Shown piece after piece: positions 25,931-34,550 of a DNA stretch of 64,000 nt (its first letter is position 1; each line of letters starts with the position of its first letter). The translations under genes and the position numbers were made by a program. Source of the stretch: Actibacterium sp. MT2.3-13A (lineage in GTDB: Bacteria > Pseudomonadota > Alphaproteobacteria > Rhodobacterales > Rhodobacteraceae); NCBI RefSeq assembly GCF_018139985.1, contig NZ_JAGSOU010000004.1, forward strand, positions 143,716 through 207,715, in the 5' to 3' direction. The notes below the pieces were generated by a model. That model did no database searches and was not told where the DNA came from. It saw only the letters and a program-made list of their open reading frames with translations.

Positions 25931-27094
25931 ATGAACGCAGATACGAATTTCGACGGCCTCGAAGTGGGCTTTGACGTCCCCGCCCTGCCCGGCATGGACG
26001 CGGCCGACATCCAGACCCCCTGCCTGGTGCTGGACCTCGACGCGCTGGAGCGCAACATCGCGAAGATGGGCAAGCTGGTGAAAGAGATGGGCGTGCGCCA
26101 CCGCGTGCATGGCAAGATGCACAAGTCGGTGGACGTGGCCAAGCTGCAGGAGCGCCTCGGCGACAGCTGCGGCGTGTGCTGCCAGAAGGTCAGCGAGGCC
26201 GAGGTCTTCGCCCGCGGCGGCATCAAGGACATCCTGGTGTCGAACCAGGTGCGCGATGCGGCCAAGATCGACCGCCTGGCCCGCCTGCCCAAGCTGGGCG
26301 CGCGCACCATCGTCTGTGTCGATGACATCGACAACGTGGCTGACCTGTCGGCGGCGGCGCAAAAGCACGGCACCCAGATCGAATGCCTGGTCGAGATCGA
26401 CTGCGGCGCGGGCCGCTGCGGCGTGACCACCACCGAGGCCGTGGTGGCCATCGCCAAGGCGATCGACGCCGCCGAGGGGCTGAAGTTCTCGGGCATCCAG
26501 GCCTACCAGGGCGCGATGCAGCACCTCGACAAATACGAGGACCGCAAGGCCAAGATCGAGATCGCCGTGGCCCAGGTGGCCGATGCCGTCGAGGGCCTGA
26601 AGGCCGATGGGCTGGACTGCGACATCGTCGGCGGCGGCGGCACCGGCTCCTATTATTTCGAGGGCACCTCGGGCGTCTACAACGAGCTCCAGTGCGGCTC
26701 CTACGCCTTCATGGACGCCGATTACGGCCGCATCCATGACAAGGACGGCAAGCGCATCGACCAGGGCGAATGGGAAAACGCGCTGTTCATCCTGACCTCG
26801 GTGATGAGCCACGCCAAGCCCGACAAGGCGATCTGCGACGCCGGCCTCAAGGCGCAGTCGGTCGACAGCGGCCTGCCCTTCATCTACGGCCGCGACGACG
26901 TGGAATACATCAAGTGCTCGGACGAGCACGGCGTCATCTCCGATCCCAACGGCGTGCTGAAGATCAACGAGAAGCTGAAGCTGGTGCCGGGGCATTGCGA
27001 TCCGACCTGTAACGTGCATGACTGGTATGTCGGCGTGCGGGGTGGCAAGGTCGAATGCCTGTGGCCGGTCTCGGCCCGCGGCAAGGCCTACTAA
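25931..27094 (+). CDS. bhcC: Beta-hydroxyaspartate aldolase (D-threonine-aldolase family)
   Basis: The 387-residue product is a fold-type III PLP enzyme of the D-threonine aldolase/DSD1 group. In the BHAC it condenses glycine and glyoxylate into (2R,3S)-beta-hydroxyaspartate. The N-terminal QTPCLVLDLDALERNI leads into HRVHGKMHKSVDVA, with the PLP lysine near residue 65. IVGGGGTGSYYFEGTSGVYNELQCGSYAFMD holds the phosphate-binding region. The C-terminal metal site is VPGHCDPTCN (His and Asp/Cys near 355-357). A GGAGAG ribosome-binding site lies just before the ATG. Downstream there is a strong internal terminator before bhcD. Confidence 0.93.
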   Translation: MNADTNFDGLEVGFDVPALPGMDAADIQTPCLVLDLDALERNIAKMGKLVKEMGVRHRVHGKMHKSVDVAKLQERLGDSCGVCCQKVSEAEVFARGGIKDILVSNQVRDAAKIDRLARLPKLGARTIVCVDDIDNVADLSAAAQKHGTQIECLVEIDCGAGRCGVTTTEAVVAIAKAIDAAEGLKFSGIQAYQGAMQHLDKYEDRKAKIEIAVAQVADAVEGLKADGLDCDIVGGGGTGSYYFEGTSGVYNELQCGSYAFMDADYGRIHDKDGKRIDQGEWENALFILTSVMSHAKPDKAICDAGLKAQSVDSGLPFIYGRDDVEYIKCSDEHGVISDPNGVLKINEKLKLVPGHCDPTCNVHDWYVGVRGGKVECLWPVSARGKAY

Positions 27095-27118
27095 GCTTCG
27101 CCCCGGCGGGCGCATTGA

Positions 27119-27145
27119 TCGGGGGCCTGACGGCCCTCGATTTTT
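27119..27145 (+). terminator. Intrinsic terminator between bhcC and bhcD
   Basis: TCGGGGGCC TGAC GGCCCTCGA makes a nine-pair stem with one G-U pair, followed directly by TTTTTCT. It ends 24 bases before the bhcD start. Partial termination would lower bhcD expression relative to bhcABC; alternatively bhcD has its own start. Confidence 0.75.
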
Positions 27146-27169
27146 CTGTGAATAATCGGAGTGTCTTGC

Positions 27170-28135
27170 ATGATCATCGTCCCTGAAAAGGAAATCGCCG
27201 GACTGATTTCGCCCGAAGCCGCCTTTGACGCCGTCGAAGCCGTCTTTGGCGCGATGGCGCGCGGCGATGCCTACAACTTCCCCGTCATCCGCGAGGCGAT
27301 CGGCCACGAGGACGCGCTCTACGGCTTCAAGTCGGGCTTCGACCGCGCGGGGCTGGTGCTGGGGCTGAAGGCCGGCGGCTATTGGCCCAACAACCTCGAA
27401 AAGGGGCTGATCAACCACCAGTCCACCGTCTTCCTGTTCGACCCCGACACGGGTCGGTTCAAGGCCGCCGTGGGCGGCAACCTGCTGACCGCGCTGCGCA
27501 CCGCCGCAGCCTCGGCGGTCTCGATCAAGCACTTGGCGCGCAAGGACTCCAAGGTGCTGGGCATGATCGGCGCCGGCCACCAATCGGCCTTCCAGATGCG
27601 CGCCGCCGTCAAGCAGCGCGATTTCGACCGCGTGATCGGCTGGAACATGCATCCCGAGATGCTGGGCCGCCTGGAAGAGACCGCGACCGAGTTGGGCCTG
27701 CCCTTCGAGGCGGTGGATCTCGACCGCTTGGGCGCCGAGGCCGACGTGATCATCACCATCACCTCCAGCTTCGACCCCATCCTGATGGACGCGCAGGTCA
27801 AGGGCGGCACCCATATCGCCTGCATGGGCACCGACACCAAGGGCAAGCAGGAGGTCGAGGCGGCCCTGGTCGCCCGCGCGACGCTGTTCACCGACGAGGT
27901 GGCGCAAGCCACCAGCATCGGCGAATGCCAGCACGCGGTGGCGCAGGGCCTGATCGGCGAGGACGCCATCACCGAGATCGGCGCGGTCATCAACGGCACC
28001 CATCCGGGCCGCACCAGCGCGGACGAGGTGACGCTGTTCGACGGCACCGGCGTCGGCCTGCAGGACCTCGCCGTGGCCTCGGCCGCGGTCGATCTGGCGC
28101 TGGAAAAGGGCGTGGCGATCGAGGTGGATTTCTAA
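27170..28135 (+). CDS. bhcD: Iminosuccinate reductase (ornithine-cyclodeaminase family)
   Basis: The 321-residue product belongs to the ornithine cyclodeaminase/mu-crystallin family. In the BHAC it reduces iminosuccinate to aspartate with NADH, which regenerates the amino donor for BhcA. The dinucleotide loop is GMIGAGHQSAF (about residues 131-141). VLGLKAGGYWPNN carries the conserved lysine, and GGNLLTALRTAAASAVSIKHLAR is family-typical. An ATG at 27170 with CGGAG eight bases before it is preferred over an in-frame GTG three codons upstream. A terminator lies between bhcC and this gene, and a second, stronger one follows it at 28162. Its role here rests on operon order as well as family. Confidence 0.92.
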   Translation: MIIVPEKEIAGLISPEAAFDAVEAVFGAMARGDAYNFPVIREAIGHEDALYGFKSGFDRAGLVLGLKAGGYWPNNLEKGLINHQSTVFLFDPDTGRFKAAVGGNLLTALRTAAASAVSIKHLARKDSKVLGMIGAGHQSAFQMRAAVKQRDFDRVIGWNMHPEMLGRLEETATELGLPFEAVDLDRLGAEADVIITITSSFDPILMDAQVKGGTHIACMGTDTKGKQEVEAALVARATLFTDEVAQATSIGECQHAVAQGLIGEDAITEIGAVINGTHPGRTSADEVTLFDGTGVGLQDLAVASAAVDLALEKGVAIEVDF

Positions 28136-28161
28136 ACCGCCCACCACTCACGGACAGGCGG

Positions 28162-28190
28162 GGCCCGGCGATATCGCCGGGCCTTTTTTT
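28162..28190 (+). terminator. Strong intrinsic terminator after bhcD
   Basis: GGCCCGGCGAT and ATCGCCGGGCC are a perfect 11-base inverted repeat followed by seven T. It closes the bhcABCD operon and separates it from the convergent permease gene. Confidence 0.93.
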
Positions 28191-28283
28191 CGGGCCTGAC
28201 GAGGGCGGCTTGCCGCAGGGGAGGGCAGCGCCCGCCCCGAGCGATGGGCACCGTCCGGCGTTGCCGCCGGGCGGCACCTCCAA

Positions 28284-29720
28284 TCAGCGTGACGCGCCGG
28301 GCTTGCTGCTGAAATGGCCGGCACCGGACAGGCCGCCGGCCACCTGCTCCGTCGCCTCCTCGGTCAGTTCCTCGGGCAGCACCAGGTTCAGCACGATGGC
28401 GATCAGGGCGGCGGGCAGAAGCCCGCTGGTCATCAGGATGCGTGCGGTGTCGGGCAGGTGCTGTACCGCGCCGGGCTCCAGTTGCAGGCCCAGCCCCACC
28501 GACAGCGCGATGGCGAAGATCACCATGTTGCGGCGGTTCCAGTCCACGTCCGACAGCATCGAGATGCCCGCGGCCACCACCATGCCGAACATCACGATCA
28601 CGCCGCCGCCCAGCACCTCGATCGGCACGGTGCGGATCACGCCGCCCACCTTGGGCACCAACCCGCAGATGATCAGGAAGATCGCGCCCACGGTCACCAC
28701 ATGGCGGCTCATAACGCCGGTCATGGCGATCAGACCCACGTTCTGGCTGAAGGAGGTGTTGGGCAGCCCGCCAAAGACCCCCGCGATCGCGGTGCCGAGC
28801 CCGTCGGCATAGGTGGCGCCGGAGATTTCCCTGTCGGTCGCCTCGCGGTCGGCGCCGCCCTTGGTGATGCCCGAGACGTCGCCCACCGTCTCGATCGCCG
28901 AGATGAAGGCCATCAGGCAGAAGCCGATCACCGCGGCGGCTGAGAATTCGAACCCGTATCTGAAGGGCTGCGGCAGCGAAAAGGCCGCGGCGCGGGTCCA
29001 GGATCCGGTAATCGCCTCCACCGACAGGATGCCCACCGCGATCGCATAGACATAGCCCACCAGAAGCCCCACCAGCACCGCCGAGATCGACAGCATCCCT
29101 CGGGCGAAGAACTTCAGTCCCAGCGTGACGAAGATCACCACCAGCGCCGCCGACCAGTTCAGCAGGCTGCCGTATTCCGGCGTGCCGATCGCGGGCACCC
29201 CGCCCGCGGCATACTGGATGCCGACCTTGACCAGCGCGAGCCCGATCATCGTGACCACCAGGCCGGTGACCAGCGGCGGCAGGGCGAAGCGGATCCGGCC
29301 GATGACCGAGCCCAGCGCGGCGTGGAATATCCCGCCGATGACCACCCCGCCGAACAGTGCCGCCAGCGCGTCCACCCCCTTGCCCGCCACCAGCGGGATC
29401 ATCACCGGCAGAAAGGCGAAGCTGGTGCCCTGCACGATCGGAAGCGCGGCGCCGACCGGGCCGACGGTCACGGTCTGCAACAGCGTGGCCACGCCCGCGA
29501 ACAGCATCGACATCTGGATCATGTAGAGCAGTTCGGGAAAGTCGGGCGAGTTCGAGCCGAAGCCGAACCCGGCCGCCCCGGCCACGATGATCGCAGGCGT
29601 GACGTTCGACACGAACATCGCCATCACATGCTGGATACCCAGCGGAATGGCCTTGGCCAGTGGCGGGGTGTAGTTGGGATCGCGCAGCTGTTCCGGCGTC
29701 CCGATGGAAGTGTCTGCCAT
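28284..29720 (-). CDS. NCS2-family urate/xanthine permease
   Basis: The 478-residue membrane protein is a nucleobase-cation symporter-2 (UacT/XanQ-like) with about 14 hydrophobic segments. Motif parts are TVTVGPVGAALPIVQGTSFAFLPV (the Q of helix 3), FISAIETVGDVSGITKG (the substrate-binding Glu) and GLPNTSFSQNVGLIAMTGV (the Q-N-x-G-x(4)-T motif). The ATG at 29720 was chosen because the sequence from MADTSIGTPEQLRDPNYTPPLAKAIPLG resembles family starts; the frame is open for 47 codons upstream but these overlap allA's end. Placed with urate-degrading genes, it most likely imports urate or xanthine. Confidence 0.92.
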   Translation of the reverse strand: MADTSIGTPEQLRDPNYTPPLAKAIPLGIQHVMAMFVSNVTPAIIVAGAAGFGFGSNSPDFPELLYMIQMSMLFAGVATLLQTVTVGPVGAALPIVQGTSFAFLPVMIPLVAGKGVDALAALFGGVVIGGIFHAALGSVIGRIRFALPPLVTGLVVTMIGLALVKVGIQYAAGGVPAIGTPEYGSLLNWSAALVVIFVTLGLKFFARGMLSISAVLVGLLVGYVYAIAVGILSVEAITGSWTRAAAFSLPQPFRYGFEFSAAAVIGFCLMAFISAIETVGDVSGITKGGADREATDREISGATYADGLGTAIAGVFGGLPNTSFSQNVGLIAMTGVMSRHVVTVGAIFLIICGLVPKVGGVIRTVPIEVLGGGVIVMFGMVVAAGISMLSDVDWNRRNMVIFAIALSVGLGLQLEPGAVQHLPDTARILMTSGLLPAALIAIVLNLVLPEELTEEATEQVAGGLSGAGHFSSKPGASR

Positions 29721-29772
29721 CTCGGGTCTCCCTGTTGTCGTTGTGCAGACGGCCGCCTTTTGGCGGCTCATT

Positions 29773-30261
29773 TCATTTTTCGATGATGTAGGGGGCGTCG
29801 AACCAGTGCTCCTGCAGGTTGGGCCCCGGTCCGATGCGGTCGACAACGACGAAGCGGCCATCCGTGTCCAGCGGCGTCAGCACGCCGTGCCAGGTGCCGC
29901 GATGCAGGTTCACCGCCTGCCCCGGCTGCACCATGAAGGCGTGCAGCGCGCCCGGCGCCCCGCCCGCGTCATCGGCCACCACCACCACGAACCGCGCCCC
30001 GTCGAGCGGGATGAAGGCCTGGCTGCCCGCGGGATGGCGCTCGACCATCTCGACGGTCAGGGGCAGCTGCCGCGCTGTCGCGTCGAACAGGCTGATGCCC
30101 GCGCGCCCGCCTGAGAAATCGAGTTTGGCCAGATCGTTATGCCGTCCGCAAAGCCCCTGGTTGATGATCCTGTCCGGCGCGCCGCGCGCCTCGATCACAT
30201 CGCCATAGGGGGCGAAGCCCTCGGCCGTCAGGGGCCGGGTTCGCAGGCGGCGCGCGGTCAC
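29773..30261 (-). CDS. allA: Ureidoglycolate lyase
   Basis: The 162-residue product is ureidoglycolate lyase, which splits (S)-ureidoglycolate into glyoxylate and urea. Family segments are RTRPLTAEGFAPYGDVIEARG, INQGLCGRHNDLAKLDF, VEMVERHPAGSQAFIPLDG, AVNLHRGTWHGVLTPL (the metal-like His cluster) and VVVDRIGPGPNLQEHWF. Its ATG overlaps the puuE-uraD stop by four bases, so puuE-uraD, allA and the permease form one minus-strand operon. The glyoxylate made here is the substrate of the neighbouring bhcABCD products. Confidence 0.95.
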   Translation of the reverse strand: MTARRLRTRPLTAEGFAPYGDVIEARGAPDRIINQGLCGRHNDLAKLDFSGGRAGISLFDATARQLPLTVEMVERHPAGSQAFIPLDGARFVVVVADDAGGAPGALHAFMVQPGQAVNLHRGTWHGVLTPLDTDGRFVVVDRIGPGPNLQEHWFDAPYIIEK

Positions 30262-31673
30262 GGCAGCAGGTCCTTCAGCCGCAGCTCCGCGATGCGCTCG
30301 ACCTGGCGGCAGGCCTCGGCGAACTCGGTCGCGCGGTCGCTGCCGATGCGGCGCTCAAACGCTGCGCGGATCGAAGGCTTGTCGTGGTCGCGCACCGCGA
30401 TGATGAAGGGGAAGCCGTGTTTTTCGGCATAGGAGGCATTGAGGCGCTGGAAGGTTTCGCGCTCCGCGTCGGTCAGGGCGTCGAGCCCCGCGCCCGACTG
30501 CTCGGCGGTCGACTCCGCCGTCAGCCGGCCGGCGGCGGCCAGTTTCCCGGCAAGGTCGGGATGGGCGGTCAGCACGCCCAGACGCTCCGCCTCGCTGGCA
30601 GAGCGGAAAACGCGGGAAAGCGCATTGTGCAGCCCGATGGCGCTGTCATGCGCGGGACCGAGTTCGAGGTCATAGGCGCGTTCGGCGATCCAGGAGGAAT
30701 GCTCGAACACGCCGCCGAAGCGCGCCACGAAGGTTTCGCGCCCCATCTGCGAGGGGCGCTCGAAATGCACCGGCGGGTGGGTCTTCTGCCAGTGCCGGGC
30801 GATGTCGATGCGGCGCGCGACCCAGACATCGGGCTTGGAGGCGACGTCATCGAGGAACCGGCGCAACGCCATCACCCGCCCCGGTCGGCCCGCCAGCCGG
30901 CAATGCAGCCCGATCGACAGCATCCTGGGCGCGCCGTTCAGCCCCTCGGCATAAAGCGCGTCGAAACTGTCGCGCAGATAGGCGAAGAACTGGTCGCCCG
31001 AGTTGAAGCCCTGCGGGGTGGCAAAGCGCATGTCGTTGCAGTCGAGCGTGTAGGGCAGGATGAGCTGGTCGCGGTCCCCCACCCGCACCCAATAGGGCAG
31101 GTCGTCGGCGTAGGAATCGGCCACATAGTCGAAGCCCCCCTCCTCGGCCGCCAGCGCCACCGTGTGCTCCGAGCAGCGCCCGGTGTACCAGCCGCGCGGG
31201 CGCGCCCCGGTGACCTCGGCGTGCAGGCGGATGGCCTCGGCCATGTCGGCGCGCTCGGCCTCACGGGTGTGATCCTTGTAGTCGATCCATTTCAGCCCGT
31301 GGCTGGCGATCTCCCAGCCTGCGTCCTGCATGGCGCGGACCTGCTCGGGGCTGCGGGCGAGCGCGCTCGCCACGCCGTAGACGGTGACGGGCATGGCGTA
31401 TTCGCGGAACAGCCGATGCAGCCGCCAGAACCCCGCGCGTGCGCCGTATTCGTAGATCGATTCCATGTTCCAGTGGCGCTGCCCCGGCCAGGGCGCGGCG
31501 CCCACGATCTCGGACAGGAACGCTTCGGAGGCCGCGTCGCCGTGCAGGACGCAGTTCTCGCCGCCTTCCTCGTAATTGATCACGAATTGCACGGCGATCC
31601 TGGCCCCGTCGGGCCATTTCGGATCGGGGGGATTGGCCCCGTATCCGCGCATGTCACGGGGATAGCGCGTCAC
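30258..31673 (-). CDS. puuE-uraD: Fusion of allantoinase PuuE and OHCU decarboxylase UraD
   Basis: The 471-residue protein joins two enzymes of urate breakdown. Residues 1-305 are a PuuE-type allantoinase of the polysaccharide-deacetylase fold (VQFVINYEEGGENCVLHGD, WNMESIYEYGARAGFWRLHRLF, GWEIASHGLKWIDY, MLSIGLHCRLAGRPGR), which hydrolyses allantoin to allantoate. Residues from about 306 are UraD, the 2-oxo-4-hydroxy-4-carboxy-5-ureidoimidazoline decarboxylase (GGVFEHSSWIAERAYDL with the catalytic His, AHPDLAGKLA, NASYAEKHGFPFIIAVRDH). Both catalytic parts look complete. It lacks a signal peptide. This fusion order is known in other Proteobacteria. It is divergent from uraH, whose product makes the UraD substrate. 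Confidence 0.94.
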   Translation of the reverse strand: MTRYPRDMRGYGANPPDPKWPDGARIAVQFVINYEEGGENCVLHGDAASEAFLSEIVGAAPWPGQRHWNMESIYEYGARAGFWRLHRLFREYAMPVTVYGVASALARSPEQVRAMQDAGWEIASHGLKWIDYKDHTREAERADMAEAIRLHAEVTGARPRGWYTGRCSEHTVALAAEEGGFDYVADSYADDLPYWVRVGDRDQLILPYTLDCNDMRFATPQGFNSGDQFFAYLRDSFDALYAEGLNGAPRMLSIGLHCRLAGRPGRVMALRRFLDDVASKPDVWVARRIDIARHWQKTHPPVHFERPSQMGRETFVARFGGVFEHSSWIAERAYDLELGPAHDSAIGLHNALSRVFRSASEAERLGVLTAHPDLAGKLAAAGRLTAESTAEQSGAGLDALTDAERETFQRLNASYAEKHGFPFIIAVRDHDKPSIRAAFERRIGSDRATEFAEACRQVERIAELRLKDLLP

Positions 31674-31821
31674 GTTCCGGTCTCCTTCTGCTCATTTCGT
31701 TGTAGGGCAGGATAATGGCTTTTTCTTTCTGTAAATTTTTGAAGGAGCTATAGGGAAGAACACGGTGTCAGCGGGCGCCGCGCCCGGCAATATGCCCGCG
31801 AACGCGTCACGGAGAGAGCCT

Positions 31822-32175
31822 ATGGCCGGATATTTGACCACCCATGTTCTGGACACCGCCCGCGGATGCCCCGCGCAGGGGCTGCGGATCGAGCTGTATC
31901 GCATCGAGGGCGCGCAGCGCACCCATCTGCGCACGCTGACGACCAATACCGACGGGCGCACGGACGCGCAGATCCTGCCCGAGGCCGAATTCGCGCCCGG
32001 CACCTATGAACTGGTCTTTCACGCCGGCGCCTATCTGGACGCCAGCGGCGCCGCGCCGGAAAGCCCGCGCTTTCTGGACGTGATCCCGATCCGCTTCGGC
32101 ATGTCGGAGGCGGCGCATTACCATGTGCCGCTGCTGCTGTCGCCCTTCGGCTATTCGACCTATCGGGGGAGTTGA
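31822..32175 (+). CDS. uraH: 5-hydroxyisourate hydrolase
   Basis: The 117-residue transthyretin-like protein hydrolyses 5-hydroxyisourate to OHCU, the second step of urate oxidation. [25 protein letters not shown] carries the first conserved His, [12 protein letters not shown] the Arg, [19 protein letters not shown] the second His pair and the diagnostic C-terminal Y-R-G-S. A GGAGAG ribosome-binding site precedes the ATG at 31822; in-frame ATGs lie upstream but lack support. No periplasmic signal is present, so it acts in the cytoplasm. The 148-base divergent region toward puuE-uraD contains AT-rich sequence (31710-31745) likely to hold both promoters. Confidence 0.95.
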   Translation: MAGYLTTHVLDTARGCPAQGLRIELYRIEGAQRTHLRTLTTNTDGRTDAQILPEAEFAPGTYELVFHAGAYLDASGAAPESPRFLDVIPIRFGMSEAAHYHVPLLLSPFGYSTYRGS

Positions 32176-32271
32176 GGCCGTTGATCCGTTCAGCCGGCCA
32201 CACATTCTACAGAGGGCCGGATTGCGCCCCGGGCGGAACCAAGTCACGGCCGGTCACAAAGGCCGCCCCAT

Positions 32272-33180
32272 CTACACCCCCGCCATCGCCGCCGCGATGT
32301 GCTCGGCCATGAAGTCGATGAACAGCCGCGTCTTGGGGTCCTGCCGGCGGCGGTGGATGAACAGGCAGCCCATCTGCACCGGCACCGGCGGCGTATCCTC
32401 CAGCACCGGCACCAGCCGGCCGGCCTTCAGGTGATGGGCCACCTCGAACACCGGCTTCAGGATGATCCCGTGCCCCTCCAGTGCCCAGCCGGTCAGCACA
32501 TCTCCGTCGTCGGATTCGAACGGCCCGGTCACGGCGAAGCGCTTGACGCCCTCCGGCGTCTCCAACGGCCACTGGAACTCGGACGCGCCGGGATAGCGCA
32601 GGTTCAGACAGTCGTGGCGGCCATCGGTCAGCGCCCCCGGCGTCTCCGGCCAGCCCTTGCGCGCCAGATACTCGGGCGCGGCGCAAAGCACCCGCGGGCA
32701 ATCGGCGATCTTGCGCATCCGCAGTGCCGAATCCTCGGGCACGCCGAGGAAGAACGCCACGTCCAGCCCCTCCGCCGCGAGGTCGAGCTTGCGGTCGGAC
32801 AGGCGCAGGCGGATGTCGATCAGCGGATAGGCCGCCTTGAAGGCCGGCACCCTCGGCGCGATCAGCCGCCGCCCCAGCCCCAGCGGCGCCGCGACATAGA
32901 GCGAGCCGCGCGGCATCAGGGTGACGTTGTTGATCTCGGCCTCGGCCTCGTCCACGGCCTCCAGGATCTTGCAGGCGCCGCGATAGAACAGGTTGCCCTG
33001 CTCGGTCGGGTTCAGCATGCGGGTGGTGCGCTGGAACAGGCGGACGTTGAGATGCTCCTCCAGCTGCGAGATCCGCGCCGAGGCCACCGCCGCCGAGATC
33101 CGCAGATCGCGCGCCGCCGCCGACATGCTGCCCAGTTCATAGACCCGGACGAAGGTCTTGACGTTATCGAGATAGGCCAT
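32272..33180 (-). CDS. LysR-family regulator, candidate urate-pathway regulator
   Basis: The 302-residue product is a LysR-type regulator with an N-terminal winged helix (VRVYELGSMSAAARDLRISAAVASARISQLEEHLNVRLF, about residues 11-50) and a CrgA-like effector domain (GSLYVAAPLGLGRRLIAPRVPAF, LDVAFFLGVPEDS, GHGIILKPVFEVAHHLKAGRLVPVLED). It lies between convergent uraH and divergent puuD, so control of the urate genes is the simplest idea. The 104-base gap to puuD contains AT-rich sequence where a LysR site would be expected but no clear T-N11-A dyad was fixed. Its effector is unknown. Confidence 0.88.
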   Translation of the reverse strand: MAYLDNVKTFVRVYELGSMSAAARDLRISAAVASARISQLEEHLNVRLFQRTTRMLNPTEQGNLFYRGACKILEAVDEAEAEINNVTLMPRGSLYVAAPLGLGRRLIAPRVPAFKAAYPLIDIRLRLSDRKLDLAAEGLDVAFFLGVPEDSALRMRKIADCPRVLCAAPEYLARKGWPETPGALTDGRHDCLNLRYPGASEFQWPLETPEGVKRFAVTGPFESDDGDVLTGWALEGHGIILKPVFEVAHHLKAGRLVPVLEDTPPVPVQMGCLFIHRRRQDPKTRLFIDFMAEHIAAAMAGV

Positions 33181-33284
33181 CGCGCATTCTTAGGTTTTTC
33201 TTGAAGCAGTTAGGCATTTTTCCCCAATGCCGTGCAATCCTGGATTTTGCTAGCCTGCCCGCAACGATTTCAGTGGAGAGACCC

Positions 33285-34544
33285 ATGTTCGACCTGGCAC
33301 TCATCTGGGACTGGCTGGCCTTCGTGGTGCGCTGGCTGCATGTGATCACCGCCATCGCCTGGATCGGCTCATCCTTCTATTTCATCGCGCTCGACCTCGG
33401 GCTGCGCAAGGCGCCCGACCTGCCGCCCGGCGCGCATGGCGAGGAATGGCAGGTGCATGGCGGGGGCTTCTACCACATCCGCAAGTTCCTGGTCGCGCCC
33501 GAGCGCATGCCGGAGCATCTGACCTGGTTCAAATGGGAAAGCTATTCGACCTGGCTGTCGGGCGCGGCGCTGTTGATGATCGTCTACTGGGCGGGGGCGG
33601 AGCTGTATCTCATCGACCTGAACAAGGTCGAGCTGAGCCTGTGGCAGGGCATCGCCATTTCCGCCGCGTCGCTGACCGTGGGCTGGATCGTCTACGATTT
33701 CCTGTGCAAGTCGGGGCTGGGCGAGAGGCCCACCGTGCTGATGCTGCTGCTGTTCGCGCTGCTGGTCGCGATGGGCTGGGGCTACAACCAGATCTTCACC
33801 GGGCGGGCGATGATGCTGCATCTGGGCGCCTTCACCGCCACGGTGATGTCGGCCAACGTGTTCTTCGTCATCATCCCCAACCAGAAGATCGTGGTCGCGG
33901 ACCTGAAGGCCGGGCGCGCGCCCGACCCGAAATACGGGCGCATCGCCAAGCTGCGCTCGACCCACAACAACTACCTGACGCTGCCGGTGCTGTTCCTGAT
34001 GCTCAGCAACCATTACCCGCTGGCCTTCGCGACCCAGTACAACTGGGTGATCGCGGCGCTGGTGTTCCTGATGGGGGTGACGATCCGGCACTATTTCAAC
34101 ACGTTGCACGCCCGCAAGGGCAACCCGCGCTGGACCTGGGCCGCGACCGCCGCGCTGTTCCTGGCGATCGTCTGGCTCTCGTCCGCGCCGATGCAGCAGG
34201 ACAGCTACGAGACCTCCGAGGCCCGCGCCCTGACCCCGACGGAACAGGTCTTCGCCAGCGCCGAAGGGTTCGAGGAGGTGAGCAACATCATCCCCGGCCG
34301 CTGCTCCATGTGCCACGGGCGCGAGCCGGGCTATGACGGCATCCGGCTCGCGCCCCGGAGCGTGCTGCTGGAGACCCCGGCCGACATCGCCCGCCACGCG
34401 CGCCAGATCTATCTTCAGGCCGGCGCCAGCCACGCGATGCCGCCGGCCAACGTCAGCTGGATGGAACCCGAAGAGCGCGCGGCCGTCGTCAACTGGTATC
34501 GCGCGGCGACGCGTGGGGCGACGCGCCGACTGGCCCGGAACTGA
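33285..34544 (+). CDS. puuD: PuuD, membrane-bound urate hydroxylase with cytochrome c domain
   Basis: The 419-residue product matches PuuD, the urate dehydrogenase/hydroxylase of bacteria that lack soluble uricase. About eight hydrophobic segments occupy residues 5-300 (WLHVITAIAWIGSSFYFIALDLGL in the first, with the His that may ligate haem). A periplasmic C-terminal domain has one c-type haem site, GRCSMCHGREPGYDG (about residues 339-353), with a Met ligand candidate in HAMPP. It would pass electrons from urate to the respiratory chain, giving 5-hydroxyisourate for UraH. A GTGGAGAG ribosome-binding site precedes the ATG. It is divergent from the LysR gene and convergent with the OxyR-like gene. 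Confidence 0.93.
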   Translation: MFDLALIWDWLAFVVRWLHVITAIAWIGSSFYFIALDLGLRKAPDLPPGAHGEEWQVHGGGFYHIRKFLVAPERMPEHLTWFKWESYSTWLSGAALLMIVYWAGAELYLIDLNKVELSLWQGIAISAASLTVGWIVYDFLCKSGLGERPTVLMLLLFALLVAMGWGYNQIFTGRAMMLHLGAFTATVMSANVFFVIIPNQKIVVADLKAGRAPDPKYGRIAKLRSTHNNYLTLPVLFLMLSNHYPLAFATQYNWVIAALVFLMGVTIRHYFNTLHARKGNPRWTWAATAALFLAIVWLSSAPMQQDSYETSEARALTPTEQVFASAEGFEEVSNIIPGRCSMCHGREPGYDGIRLAPRSVLLETPADIARHARQIYLQAGASHAMPPANVSWMEPEERAAVVNWYRAATRGATRRLARN

Positions 34545-34550
34545 CCCCGC

